A DNA stretch of 64,000 bases, from contig JANCIK010000012.1 of NCBI GenBank assembly GCA_028532985.1, positions 62,001-126,000 on the forward strand, in the 5' to 3' direction. The notes under the pieces are model-generated. The model saw only the letters and a program-made list of their open reading frames with translations. It was not told the DNA's origin and did not search any database. Shown here in pieces: positions 24,001-34,316 of the stretch (its first letter is position 1; each line of letters opens with the position of its first letter). A program made the position numbers and the translations under genes. Origin of the DNA: Stropharia rugosoannulata (taxonomy: Eukaryota; Basidiomycota; Agaricomycetes; Agaricales; Strophariaceae).

Positions 24001-25341
24001 TTGGCCTTGACCGAATATACTTTGAAAGATTGCCCAGCATAAGATATATTGGCCAGGCTTTGGCGGTGCCAAAGTTTGTAAGATGCGTAGCATCCGATGC
24101 AAACATCAGAGCTGCCACAACCTTTTCCCTTTTGCATCCCGGATCGTCTGGAGGAAGTAAACCGCGTCGTTGAATATTTTCATGCTCCTCTAAAAAAGCA
24201 TCCGACGTATAGATTTCACCAAAAACACGTTCTTCTTGGTTCGTGACTGGAGACGTATGGTATAACTTGAAAGGTGAAAAGTGGAAAAGATGAGCCAACG
24301 GGCCTTTGAATGCATTGATAATCACTGCTGTTAATTTACGGTGCAGTAGTCCCGGCACAGAGAAAGTCTTCGGAAGAACGCCAGGTGCTCCGGACGGTAC
24401 TGAAATATCAACCTTGCTTTCTTGAAACTGCTGATAAAGCGATGATTTTTCTAAGGAAGAATCAAGGCGATAATTTTCTGTATGGGCGTCGAACTTGAGG
24501 AGATGACTTTGGGAGAAGTCGGGAGCTAGAATAACCTTTTGTACAAATTCGTTCAATTGGCTTTCTGATTTAGCAGTATTCCCATTATTTAACCACTGCA
24601 TAACTCGGTGAATTGTCACGTTAGCAAAGGGCCAGTATGATGACGCAGCTGAGTTGGGAGCCTCGGGTAAACTTGAGCAAGAGGATAAACTGTTCTGTGG
24701 GGGATTATCCGCTAAATCATCTAGAGACAAGGATGCATCAGGATCGCGCGTAGGCCTGCGGGGATAGTCTCTCCAGATTCCAAAAGAGTTGACGGCTGTG
24801 ATTAAACGGTCCCGTACTATGAGAATCACACGCCGGACAGCCCCCGCTTCTGTCTCTCTTTCTTCAGGTGAAGCTGGTTGGGGAAGAAAATCATCGAAAC
24901 GACGTGGTAGTCGATAATTACGCTGGGGGCGTCCTGTTCGCGTGAGCTTTGGACTGGGAGATGGAGCATCGACATTCATGGCATTTTCTGTCATTTGCTG
25001 CGCCTCTAGTTCCATCTGGCCTGCGTCAATTTGCATGTTTTCGGTTTCAAATGAATTTAGAACGCTATTCTGGTGGGTGCGAGCATCGGTAGACGTGAAT
25101 GCGACCTGTTACAGTGTCAACTTCAGTGGTAGATAAAACATAGTTAAATTTAACAAGATACCTGCAATCGTTGCTTGCGGTCCAATGGCTTTGGGAGGTG
25201 ACTCAACAGTTCGTGCATATGCCCACTTGCTTTACGAGCATCTTTCGCAGTTTGGCGGAGGCGCTGGACATGCAGACAGGCTTTCTTATGACGAGCTAGC
25301 TGTTTACTTTGAGGAAAGTACGGTTGCAGCCAGTGACACAT
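21039..25341 (-). CDS. Plavaka/CACTA-type transposase, apparently intact
   Basis: Transposase of the Plavaka group of CACTA DNA transposons of mushroom fungi. Eleven exons join in frame to 1,242 aa: 25341-25162, 25105-23963, 23892-23660, 23600-23360, 23309-23137, 23085-22980, 22922-22562, 22494-22361, 22309-22070, 22013-21412 and 21354-21039. Residues 1-30 look like a C2H2 finger (QLARHKKAC), but the second Cys appears to be Leu. Family blocks appear in order: FASDATHLTNFG (likely catalytic Asp), NLSKYIRSRP, VYPRIFTYSADYPEK, CPRCLVSK, DLLHEFELGVWK, KKLAARDFEDLLQ, TAEWHALAKLRMHT, LGDYV..LYGTTDSYSTQ, and a C-terminal YYYVG..FVDRDMFMRFLG block, ending in an acidic tail. No stop or frameshift was found. 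Terminal inverted repeats were not identified. Confidence 0.85.
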
Positions 25342-25834
25342 GAAAGCTGCGACATGAGTATGATGAATAATAATAAAAAGCCTAGAATTTGCGGACGCTT
25401 CAGTGGGCGAAGATACCTAGATAGGAATAAAACGAGTTCAAGATTTGGTGTTCATGAAAAAGAAGGGATTGAACACACCTAGTAGCCAGCATCAAGTGTT
25501 ACAAAGGGCTGCCAGACAGCTCAAGATTTAGATTTCATGGGAGTAAGAGTGAGTGAACTTACGGTCAGCATCTTATGACTCGAGTCATTGATCTACTCTG
25601 ATTTCTGACAAAGGGTTCTTGGCATCCCTTATCTAAATATTCCGATTAGATCAAAAACATATAGTACTTATTCAACGCAATCCCGTAGTAGAGGGGACAT
25701 AGCAATGCATGAGTCACGGTCTACTTTATTCCACTAACAAATCGTCCATACGTACTAGAGCGAATATATTCTACAGAGAATGTCAATATTTACAGTTCAT
25801 TGTCACGGACGTGTGGCTATGAGGGACTCTGTGA
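25342..25834. other. Spacer between transposase and Spt5-like gene
   Basis: No gene seen. One end of the Plavaka element should lie here, but I could not find a matching CACTA-type inverted repeat near 21000. Confidence 0.4.
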
Positions 25835-28183
25835 TTAGCGAGAACCAGGATAAATTTGCGCAAGGTCAGATTTAGCGAGTTCTAAGTCAGGATTCGTTTT
25901 GGTCGGCCTAACTCCTGGCTTCCGTACCAAACATATGTTTCCTGTAATTCGTACAACACTCAAGGGAACACCTTTCATGTCACCAGCTATCGGCGTGACT
26001 AGATCACCCTTCGATGTAGGTGGAACAAAACTAACAGATACCAAGGTGATGGACTTGACTTCTGTCTTATCCCTCACTTTGGCGAGGCCATTATGTAACC
26101 CCAAGAACTCGACGTACGGGCTATGCACCAAGTCGTCAGATGTGGTTAGTTTGAGCCTTGACCGCTGTAAAGATGGGTCTTCAAGCCAGTGAACAGGGCG
26201 AGACGGTGGGGTACGGGATGAAGGATCCCATGCAGGGCTAAGACCTTGAAACGATTCAGTGTGATCCCAAGCTGGCGTACGCTCAGCCGCAGCACTTGAC
26301 GAGCCTGAAGGTTTAGTAAACATCGACGAGACATACGTTGCCTGTAACGATTGCCCCACTGCCAGCCTACGGGTCTGTCTCTCCGCATGTGTCCTGAGAG
26401 ATAGGTAAACAGAGGCTGAAGAAATGTATAAAGAAGAAACTTACAAGAGCGCCAAGTCGACCAATCTGATTTTAATCCTTTGCTGTAAGCGAGAGTCTAA
26501 CTCCAAAAAAGCGTATCCATCTGGGGTTGTCGACTTGATATATCCTGTGTAGCCCTTGTATTCGTTCATTCCTATCACCATAACGCGCTTCGAATTATAT
26601 ACATCGTTTGGGTTGCGTTCACCCAGCTTTGCCCACTTTGCACGGCGAGGCTGCAGACCGACCACATCCGGACTATGAAAGGTAACGCTCGACGCCGAGA
26701 CATTGACCTGCGTCGAGCAGTTGTCAGCTACGCGTTTAAATCATAGTGAAGGGAATATATATACACCAACCTCTGTACTATACTCACCATCCACGACAAT
26801 TAATTTATCCATCGAGACGCCAACCACCCAGCCCACTAATCCCTCGTTTTTGCCATCAAGAATTTTGACTTGATCGCCGACCGCAAACACTGCTCGCAGA
26901 GTATCCACATACATATCTTCAAGTATGTCTTGTGAGGGCACGTAAACAGACACCACGTTATGCATAACCCCCTTAACCTCCCCAATCATATGTATATATG
27001 GCCCCGAAACGACCTTCACCCTGTCTCCAGGTTTCATGCGCATCTGTGCTATTTGTTGCGCCGTCTTGTCTGCTTGAGCGTTTGAGACTAGTGAGGTCTT
27101 TCGAAATAAAGCCAATTCGACTGAAGACGGAAGGGGCTCTAGCAAGGGGAGAATAGTGACGCTGTTCAAGGCAACCAAAAGGCACCCATCGGTGGAAAAC
27201 ATTCGTCCTTTCCAGGTGAATGTACCGTGTAGTTCTCCCATTGCAAATTTTCGCTTGTGTATACTACGATGGTCAAACAACGCTTGTGGAGGTCGAGACT
27301 GTCCATCCTCTGCATCGGCAAGCCTCGGAATCAAAGCAAGGTATTGATTCCCATCGTTTCTGGCCTGTACGACGAAACCTGTATCGCCAGCGTAATGGCG
27401 CCATTTGCGTGTGTTCCCCTTCACTCTAGCCCAAGGCCAATGTTTCACCGCAAATGAGATATCCAAAAATCCCAGAATATCTTCTGGAGGAACAGGACAC
27501 ACTTTCTGCGGATTGAGTTCTGAAAATGATCGCGCGATTTTCAACACTTGGTCGACATTGCTAGCTGCTGCATATATCCGACCAGGTATCGTGGTAGACA
27601 ACACAAGCACGGCGGACTGTTCTTGGGGAGAGGAATGCATTGCTGCGTGTCGAATTTTGAGAATCGTCGCTTTTTCCAATCCATTCTACAGTGTGAACCT
27701 CAGTCAGAAATGTCGAAGCATTCGTAATGGATTTTACCTTGCATCCAATTTCCCATAATACATCGCTGTCCCGAAGATCATGCCCATCACTACCGAGGTC
27801 GTTTTCACGACGACGCTGCTGCTGCTCATGGGCTCTTGCTCAAGCGCGGTTTAATAGCTCCTGCCATTGTGTATTGCCCTCTTCGTCGTGCTCTTCCCTT
27901 ATTAGATGGCTCGAAGGACCAGGGAGTTCATCGTCAGTGAGATCTTCTACAACATCGTCCTCTGCAGTAGGAGACTTCGTAGTAGCTAATTATTTGTAGC
28001 AGTAATGGCAGAGTCGTACCTTGAATGAATTCTCCATTTTCTCCAGGACTGCTCTCTTCAGAATCCGTTTCGTTTTCATCAATTTGAATAGCCTCGGTAT
28101 CGACAAATAAATTCTACGTTAAAAGCTCAGTTGACTGGCACTCGCTTAATGCTTTTTTTCCTGCTCCTCAAACTAACCCTCAT
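25835..28183 (-). pseudogene. Spt5-like protein with NGN and KOW domains, one in-frame stop
   Basis: Resembles transcription elongation factor Spt5, one of the extra copies found in mushroom genomes. Exons 28183-28178, 28113-28020, 27961-27738, 27685-26771, 26707-26445 and 26393-25835 join in frame to 687 codons. The N-terminus is acidic. An NGN-like domain starts at LWEIGCKNGLEKATIL, followed by KOW motifs (MKPGDRVKVVSG, VGDQVKILDG, YNSKRVMVIG) and a Ser/Pro-rich segment. A TGA at 27842-27840, in the acidic N-terminus just before ARAHEQQQRRR, breaks the frame; splice signals do not bypass it. It may be a recent pseudogene or start further downstream. The 6-nt first exon is speculative. Confidence 0.65.
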
Positions 28184-28490
28184 ATTTGCACTACCCTTCG
28201 ATTAACACGACTCTATCTACGTGCGCGTGTGCTACACCTGCAGACGAATTCGGATGATGATGGAGAAAAGAGAAACTTAAGCACTCCCACTGCCCAGCTT
28301 AATATAGGACCTCGGAGTTTAGGGCGAGCGACGAGCGTCACGGTCCGATCTCCGAGCAGATAAGATAAGCAGGCCAGAGATTGTGACGACGACAGGTCGT
28401 CCGTCACCACACGAAGTTTAGCCAGCCATCACCGTGACTGGGGTAATCGTCCGAGTCCTCCATTGCCTCATCACATTTAGGGTCGCTTTT
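28184..28490. promoter_or_regulatory. Divergent intergenic region
   Basis: About 300 bp between the Spt5-like gene (-) and the deaminase-like gene (+). It must hold both promoters if both are expressed. No clear TATA box is seen. Confidence 0.35.
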
Positions 28491-31225
28491 ATGGAGGTCA
28501 TCGGCAACGTACTCAGATTCTTTCAAGGCGATCCCTCACGACAAGACCTCAGAGCCGAACTCGTGGAGGCCTTCCGGCGCATTACGATGACCCTTGCACT
28601 TATACCTGAAGCTTCTCGTCCATCGTTCCCTCCTATCGACAACCTCGCGAATGAGGACAAGTTGTGGTCCAGCACTCTACGAGAGGAACTTAGGATATCC
28701 GACGCCTTTGCCCATCTGCTTGTGGCAGAGCACGAAGTTGTTGCTGTTGCCTCTAATTATTCTTCCTCCCTTTCTGCGTGTAAGGACACAAACCCGCACC
28801 TCTCCATAGTGGCATGTATTTCCACTCAAAACGACATCGAAACGCAGGGTTTTCAGGTTGAAGAAGAAGAAAATACAGTTCCTAAAAATTACATCGCTAA
28901 ATTTTTCTGGAAATTGCTTATCTCGAAGAACCCCGAGACAAAAGGCTCTACAGAGCAGGAAAGTAGGGCAACACCGCCAACTCCGGACTTGGAGAATGCA
29001 ATCCCTGCCCGCATTCTCGAATATGTGGAATCCATGCTTACTGACCAATGGTATGTACCATCTCAGACCGCGCCGTCGACAGCCTTTTCTCACTTCGTAG
29101 ATAGGCAGCAGCCTTCGCTGGAGGTGCATTCGTGGATCCTTTCGCAGATGCTGACAGCAATTGGGCTGAGAGACAGTGACCATCCAAAAGCCGCTGAGCT
29201 CTTATCCCAGTCATTTGATCGCACCCTCCAGCGATATATAATTCTCTACAGCCACAAGAAGACGCTGAATAGAGCGAAACACCCCAAGTCAGTCATAATC
29301 TTGCAAGCATTGAAGGAACTGCAAGAGATCCCTTTCAATAGCTCTCTTCTCAAGTCCTACAACGTGAAGCCCAAGTACGCGACCCGACAAATATTGAACG
29401 ACTGGCAAATCTCGAAAGCTTTGACTATCTTGCTAGACGACGGTTTCTTGGCGCAAAAGATTCAAATCCCAAAACTTGAAGCGCAAGTCAGATTGTTCTC
29501 TGCAGCATCAGAGCAATCTACTCTTAAACTTTACACGCCTTCGACGTGTCGTGAATTCCACCGCCTGTTATGTTTTCTCCTTGCCGCTTTTTTTGACTCT
29601 CTCAATAGGCTAGCAAGCCACATCGATGGCGACTCGATCCTCTCTAAGGCGGATTTCCAACAAACTTTGGCAGATGCTGTCATCTGGACGAATATACTTA
29701 CCCTTTTAGCGCGAGTCGGGTTCTCGAAATGCACATCATAAACATCCAGCCGTTGTTGAGCGCTTATATTGATGAACTAGAAACACAGGAAAGCAACACC
29801 CCCACCAGCATGGCAAATAAGGTGTCAGCAGCTCAAGTAGACGGACAGGACGGACAGGATGAATGCGAACAAGCCGACTTACAGGACGACGAAATGGACG
29901 CAATCGCGCTTGCATTAGTGAAAGGCTATGTGAACTGGTTTCAACTAATTATCGCAGTTCTCGACGCGCTTCAAATCATCGTGCAATTTGTCAAGTCTCC
30001 TCGTTTTATCTTATCTGGAATATCTGTTAAGCTCCTCTTCGCCTCATCCCCTAACCGCAACGCCATGAAGTGGTCAAAACTCTTCCAAGATGGCCGATTC
30101 TTCCCCAGGGAAAACACCCCAGCAGAAACAGCTGCAAACAAACCTGTCAGGACAAACAATCAGTTAGCACAGTTTTTCTTATACAGGGCTTCGAAGGCGC
30201 ATCAGGATAAACTCTTCTGTGAGGTGGCCCTGTCGATACTAGCCAATTGGCCCACCAAAAAAGTGGCAAGAAACAACTTACTCAATACAAATTTGATGAA
30301 GAGTGTCGCGGAAAACAAGGCGATAGGAATTGCTCAAGGGCATCCCCTCGTAAATCATGTCTCTGCATTGCTTAAGGGGGAAAATGCGCCTTGGACAACC
30401 GCATCTGAAAGCGAAGCGAAAGAAATAGTCCAACAGCTTCTCCAAACTTGCTCGAAGCAGAGGTTGAACAATGAAAACTTCTACCTCCAGTTTCTCGACA
30501 ACGCCCAGTTTAGGGGAACCGTTCACTCTGAAAGTTTTCTTGCTTCTTCCCTCCGGCATTTCACGGAGTATCGCACCAACGCCTATTCTAACACCAACCT
30601 CAACTTGGCCGAACTGCAGGTATGCTACCATTCACCCCCATCCTTTCCAAAGCTAAGCCTTTCTTGGTGCGTTGTAGGCAGAGTGCTATGGACGGGTTAT
30701 TGGCGTGTCTAAACGCTGCTGTCCGGTTTGTTTTCTCTTTCTCGATATCCTCATTCGTTACGGTACCTCTGCTAAATCTGCCGACGTCGCCGCGGCTTTG
30801 TTTGCAAACAAAGAGCTGTTTCCACCTGACAGCTTAATTGCAGTAGAAGCCAACACTCAACACACTTCCGCTAATGCCACCGCAACATTGCCGTTTTCTC
30901 CGTCACTCAGCTTCCTGCATATCTGGTTCGGGCTAGACACTCTACCATTTCTTCCTGCACTCTGCCCCCAGGTGTTCCTAATGAGGTTCTCTTGAAAATG
31001 ATTGCTGTATTAGGTGGAGTGCTACGGCAGGTCATGGTCAATATTATGGAAGAAGCAGACAGGGATTATCTCAAATATCGCAGGGGGTCCTATGATTCGG
31101 CGTCCCTTTCCATCTACAGTGCCTCTGAAGGTGGAACTTACAATGCAATGCACGTCTTCGATAGTCGTCAAAAGCATTCACACCCAGGAAACCCCTCAGA
31201 AGCCGGCGATGTCCCATTGGCTTGA
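28491..31225 (+). CDS. Large protein with putative OTT_1508-like deaminase domain
   Basis: Likely a fungal member of the deaminase-fold families (OTT_1508-like nucleic acid/nucleotide deaminases). Exons 28491-29714, 29750-30619, 30678-30842 and 30911-31225 give 857 aa. The catalytic-type motif is H-S-E at about residue 667 (TVHSES). The partner zinc motif is reached only after splicing: GVSKRCCPVC at ~707-716, with Cys713 and Cys716 as probable ligands. A typical C-terminal SCTLPPGVPNEVL block follows. The first 600 residues form a helical region without recognised motifs. Intron 1 would be only 35 nt (GTCGGG..CCAG); if it is not real, a one-base frameshift lies near 29727. Substrate is unknown. 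Confidence 0.6.
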
Positions 31226-31839
31226 TTTTTTTTTTGCTTCATCTTCACTGGGAGTAGTCGTTTTCATGTATCTTGCTAGTTTTAGTCGTCTTCATGTTCT
31301 CCATCGAACAAAAGGTGGGGGGACTTCCCCCACCTTTTGTTCAATATAATATTTGTTTCCTTGTGTTACGTTAAGTGTTAGTGGATCAAGCAATCTGTGG
31401 GACAAACCATCGCCGGAATGCCGGACACCGCCGACACACGGCATCCACCTAAGGTGCTATGCCATGGATGAGCCGTTCACGGCTGACATCAATTTTTGTG
31501 ATCACGAATACACCATCACGTGAAACCTCTGCGGCTCGCCCTGAACTTCGTGCTGTGTTAAAAGGTCGAAATTACATTGAACAAACTTCTTTTCCTCCGA
31601 TTTCAGATATGCTGTAACCATTGCGTCAATTTGTTGTGCGGCGGTGCCGCTGTGTAGGTACTCGTTGTACGTCCACCTTCCTCTACTGTATAGTTACTTA
31701 TAATCAGTCGTTGTTGTAGATTTTTTCTAACTGCGCCGCAGGGTCATCCGTGCGGTGGTCTTGGAGGCAGCGGGAGTTCAGCTCATATGATTGATATTGT
31801 CTCCCTTGCGCTGACACTCAATTTAGCAGGCGCACTTCG
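31226..31839. other. Intergenic stretch with a hairpin
   Basis: 3' flank of the deaminase-like gene. Contains the hairpin at 31306-31342. No coding region was recognised. Confidence 0.45.
31306..31342. repeat. Perfect 16-bp hairpin, 80 bp past the stop codon
   Basis: GAACAAAAGGTGGGGG (31306-31321) pairs exactly with 31327-31342 around a 5-nt loop. It may be part of the 3' UTR or a small inverted-repeat insertion. Confidence 0.85.
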
Positions 31840-32501
31840 GATGGCTTTGAGCCACAACACGAAGGCAAAATCATAGAACAGGATCTACCAAAGGTTAGCA
31901 GTAAGCAGCTTATATCGCGAGTTGCAAGAGATATTGAATGAATGCATGCAGTTTCTCGCCATATGGGAGGAGTCGGTCTTTATATGTCCCTCCGCGACTA
32001 CTTACCTCGCTTGCGGCACATCCTGCAGGACTACAGTGAGTGAATTCTCATAATTCGCACCTCATCTGGACATATTCATGCGTACAATGACATGCAGAGG
32101 GCACGGCAACAAATCCTATTTTGGGGGTCGACAGCGTCCGCAGCATCTTCGTTGGTGCGTCTACTGAAGAGGGCGTGAAGAGTCTCGACCTCTTTACAAT
32201 ATCAGCCCGACGAGGAAATTCATGGAGTACCGCACTGGCCGTCTCATCCGCCGACGCCCCCTGGGGCCGTAAGAAAGGATCAGCGTTCTGTGAGTTTTTA
32301 AACTTCCTCACATATAAGCACTTGACAGAAAATGGTGCCGCAGGATGGGCAGGAACATATTTTTTCATGGACTACACCACGGAGATTGCGGGTATCTTTA
32401 GTACCCAGCTCACTGGCGAGACGAGTGGAAGCCGCGGCCCCGAGAATTTGAAGGCCTTCACAGCCTTTGAGGAGACTCTATACGCAAATCTAGTTCAGTG
32501 A
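31840..32501 (+). pseudogene. Beta-lactamase/esterase (class C-like) C-terminal fragment
   Basis: Looks like the C-terminal part of a fungal serine hydrolase of the beta-lactamase/transpeptidase superfamily. In order: FEPQHEGKIIEQDLPK, then MGGVGLYMSLRDYLPRLRHI, GTATNPILGVDSVRSIF, RKKGSAF and GWAGTYFFMDYTTEIAGIF, ending ALYANL-like (LYANLVQ). The first two blocks are out of frame with each other, by about two missing bases before MGG. Splicing the likely intron after GSAF would create a stop. The N-terminal part with the SxxK nucleophile is missing. Intron remnants show DNA-level duplication of a genomic gene. Confidence 0.65.
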
Positions 32502-33261
32502 CATGCGGATGTGTTTCCTCAAGTATGACTATTTAGGTATGTTGTACTCATTCACTCTGCAATTTTGTGGACATTTGCCAACCGCTGACGGGGTATGTGA
32601 ACAAGGGTGAACGAGCAAGGCAGTATTCTGTGTCGACTAGACCACGGAGACAAAGCTGTCAGGGCCAGTAAACCGAAAAGTATCAAGATCAGATATGCAT
32701 TTGGGGAAGTTGCCGTGAGAGACATTATTCATGAACCAATCCGTTAAGACAGACAGACATTAAGACAAGCGCGTTCGTTACAGTTCCCATGCGGCAATGG
32801 TCGTTCAATATGCAGTGGTCGAAATATCAATTCAGTTCTACAAGTTTCGTGATATAGCCCACATAACCAACAGCAGCACCGGCTCCTGAATCCAATCCAC
32901 TCGCCACTTGTATGCCCTTCCGTGGATAAAGACTAATTTCATTCTTCGTTACTCCAGCGTTGACAGAGAGTTTGCGAGGGACTCGGTGAACAGGAGATTC
33001 ATACAGTCATTACACAATGCCCAGCATTGCCATAGGCTATCATATGAATTCCATATTGCATTGTGTATATTGCCAAAAGCGATGACTGATGGACAGGAAG
33101 CGGGAGGAAGCTGCTGATAATGCATATGTACGTGCATGGCATGGAATGATTTACACGTTGTATATGTTTTGAGTGCAACCGACATCCCTGGGCCTAAATA
33201 CATGATCCATGACGCTCGACCCTCAACCCGATAAGAACCCGATAAGAAGATGCCACGGAAT
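32502..33261. other. Intergenic stretch, no gene seen
   Basis: Between two gene fragments. No coding region, repeat or RNA was recognised. Confidence 0.4.
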
Positions 33262-33502
33262 TTACTTCTTGGGCATGTCGACCTCGATGATAGTCAAACC
33301 TGTAACAACACAATATGCGGAGTTAATTTTATGGATTTCTGCGACGAAAAGGACACGCACCAGGAGGCAGGCTCTGCTTGAGCTTCTCAGCCTTCTCCGG
33401 ATCGTCCACCGAGAGTGTGTAGAGATACCGTGAGCAGCGGACCTTGAACTTGGTCTAGGTCTTGCCATTGGAAACCTTCGAGGGGATTTTCTTTATGCGC
33501 TT
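33262..33502 (-). pseudogene. 5'-truncated ribosomal protein L38 gene
   Basis: Large-subunit ribosomal protein eL38, 3' part only. The exon 33502-33361 encodes RIKKIPSKVSNGKT, a TAG stop, then [14 protein letters not shown] and [13 protein letters not shown] 61-nt intron (33360-33300, GTGCGT..ACAG) leads to the last exon, GLTIIEVDMPKK and stop. The first exon (MP.E..DIKQFLE in the family) is absent. The in-frame amber replaces one residue between NGKT and TKFKV. The intron is retained, so this is not a retrocopy. The functional gene must be elsewhere in the genome. Confidence 0.85.
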
Positions 33503-33544
33503 CTACAAAATGGTCGGGTACGTCAGAACACCAATTCCTCCAAA

Positions 33545-34066
33545 ATATCATCCGGGAAACGCGTCTATTGGTTTACATTAGCAGATGAGCCTCGGTCTAT
33601 AACGCTTCCCAAAGAAGATGAGCCTGTGGTTATTGATCCGATATCTGTGGGTCCTCTCGAGCGGAAGCCCAGGCCAGTGTTCAACTTCGTCTACTCCTCC
33701 TTGCTGTTGATACTCTGCCCGCAGATGAACTGCTATCCGCTTTACGGTTGTTTGTTCTTCTCACCCGTAATCGTGAAATGGCCAACCAATTTGTTAAACG
33801 CGACGGACTAAATATGCTTTTCAGACGAATCAGGGCGTCGGGAGTTTCAGGTATATTGCTGCAATACTTTGCCATATTGTAGAAAACACATCGGTAGTCC
33901 AGGCCATTATGCAGCAAACTATCGAATGTTACTTTAACCAACCACGAACGAGGCTTACTATCGATGTCAAAAAATACATCAGAAATTGTAGCTCCATCGC
34001 TTTTGCGCGATATACAGACCTTTATTGACACCACAATATCTGGCCAAAATCATGCTGGAAAATAAT
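33545..34066 (+). pseudogene. TOM1/HUWE1-type HECT ubiquitin ligase fragment
   Basis: Internal piece of the N-terminal armadillo-like region of a giant HECT E3 ligase. Readable blocks in order: RVYWFTLADEPRSITLPK, VVIDPISVGPLE, then in another frame DTLPADELLSALRLFVLL, NREMANQFVKRDGLNMLFRR, YIAAIL.HIVENTSV, QTIECYFNQPRTRLT, DVKKYIRNCSSIAL and RDIQTFID. At least three frame changes separate the blocks. No start, no HECT domain. A broken fragment of a conserved gene whose full length is over 3,000 residues. Confidence 0.75.
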
Positions 34067-34316
34067 TTTGTCGCTTTCTTTGACTGGCCGCTGAGGTGGA
34101 TCTTAATTACCCTAACGCTCGTAACTTAGTTGTTGCCATTCTTCGGCCAGTACAACTCTTCTAAGTTTATTTTGAGTAAGTTTGTGTATGTGCCATTATT
34201 GTTTGATGCTGTGTGTCCTATTTAAATCGTACTAAATCTTTTAGACTGCAATGCGAGTCATCCTGAGTCACTTTGGTGACTCGTTCACTGGCGGCTAGGT
34301 ATATGAAGGGCGAACG

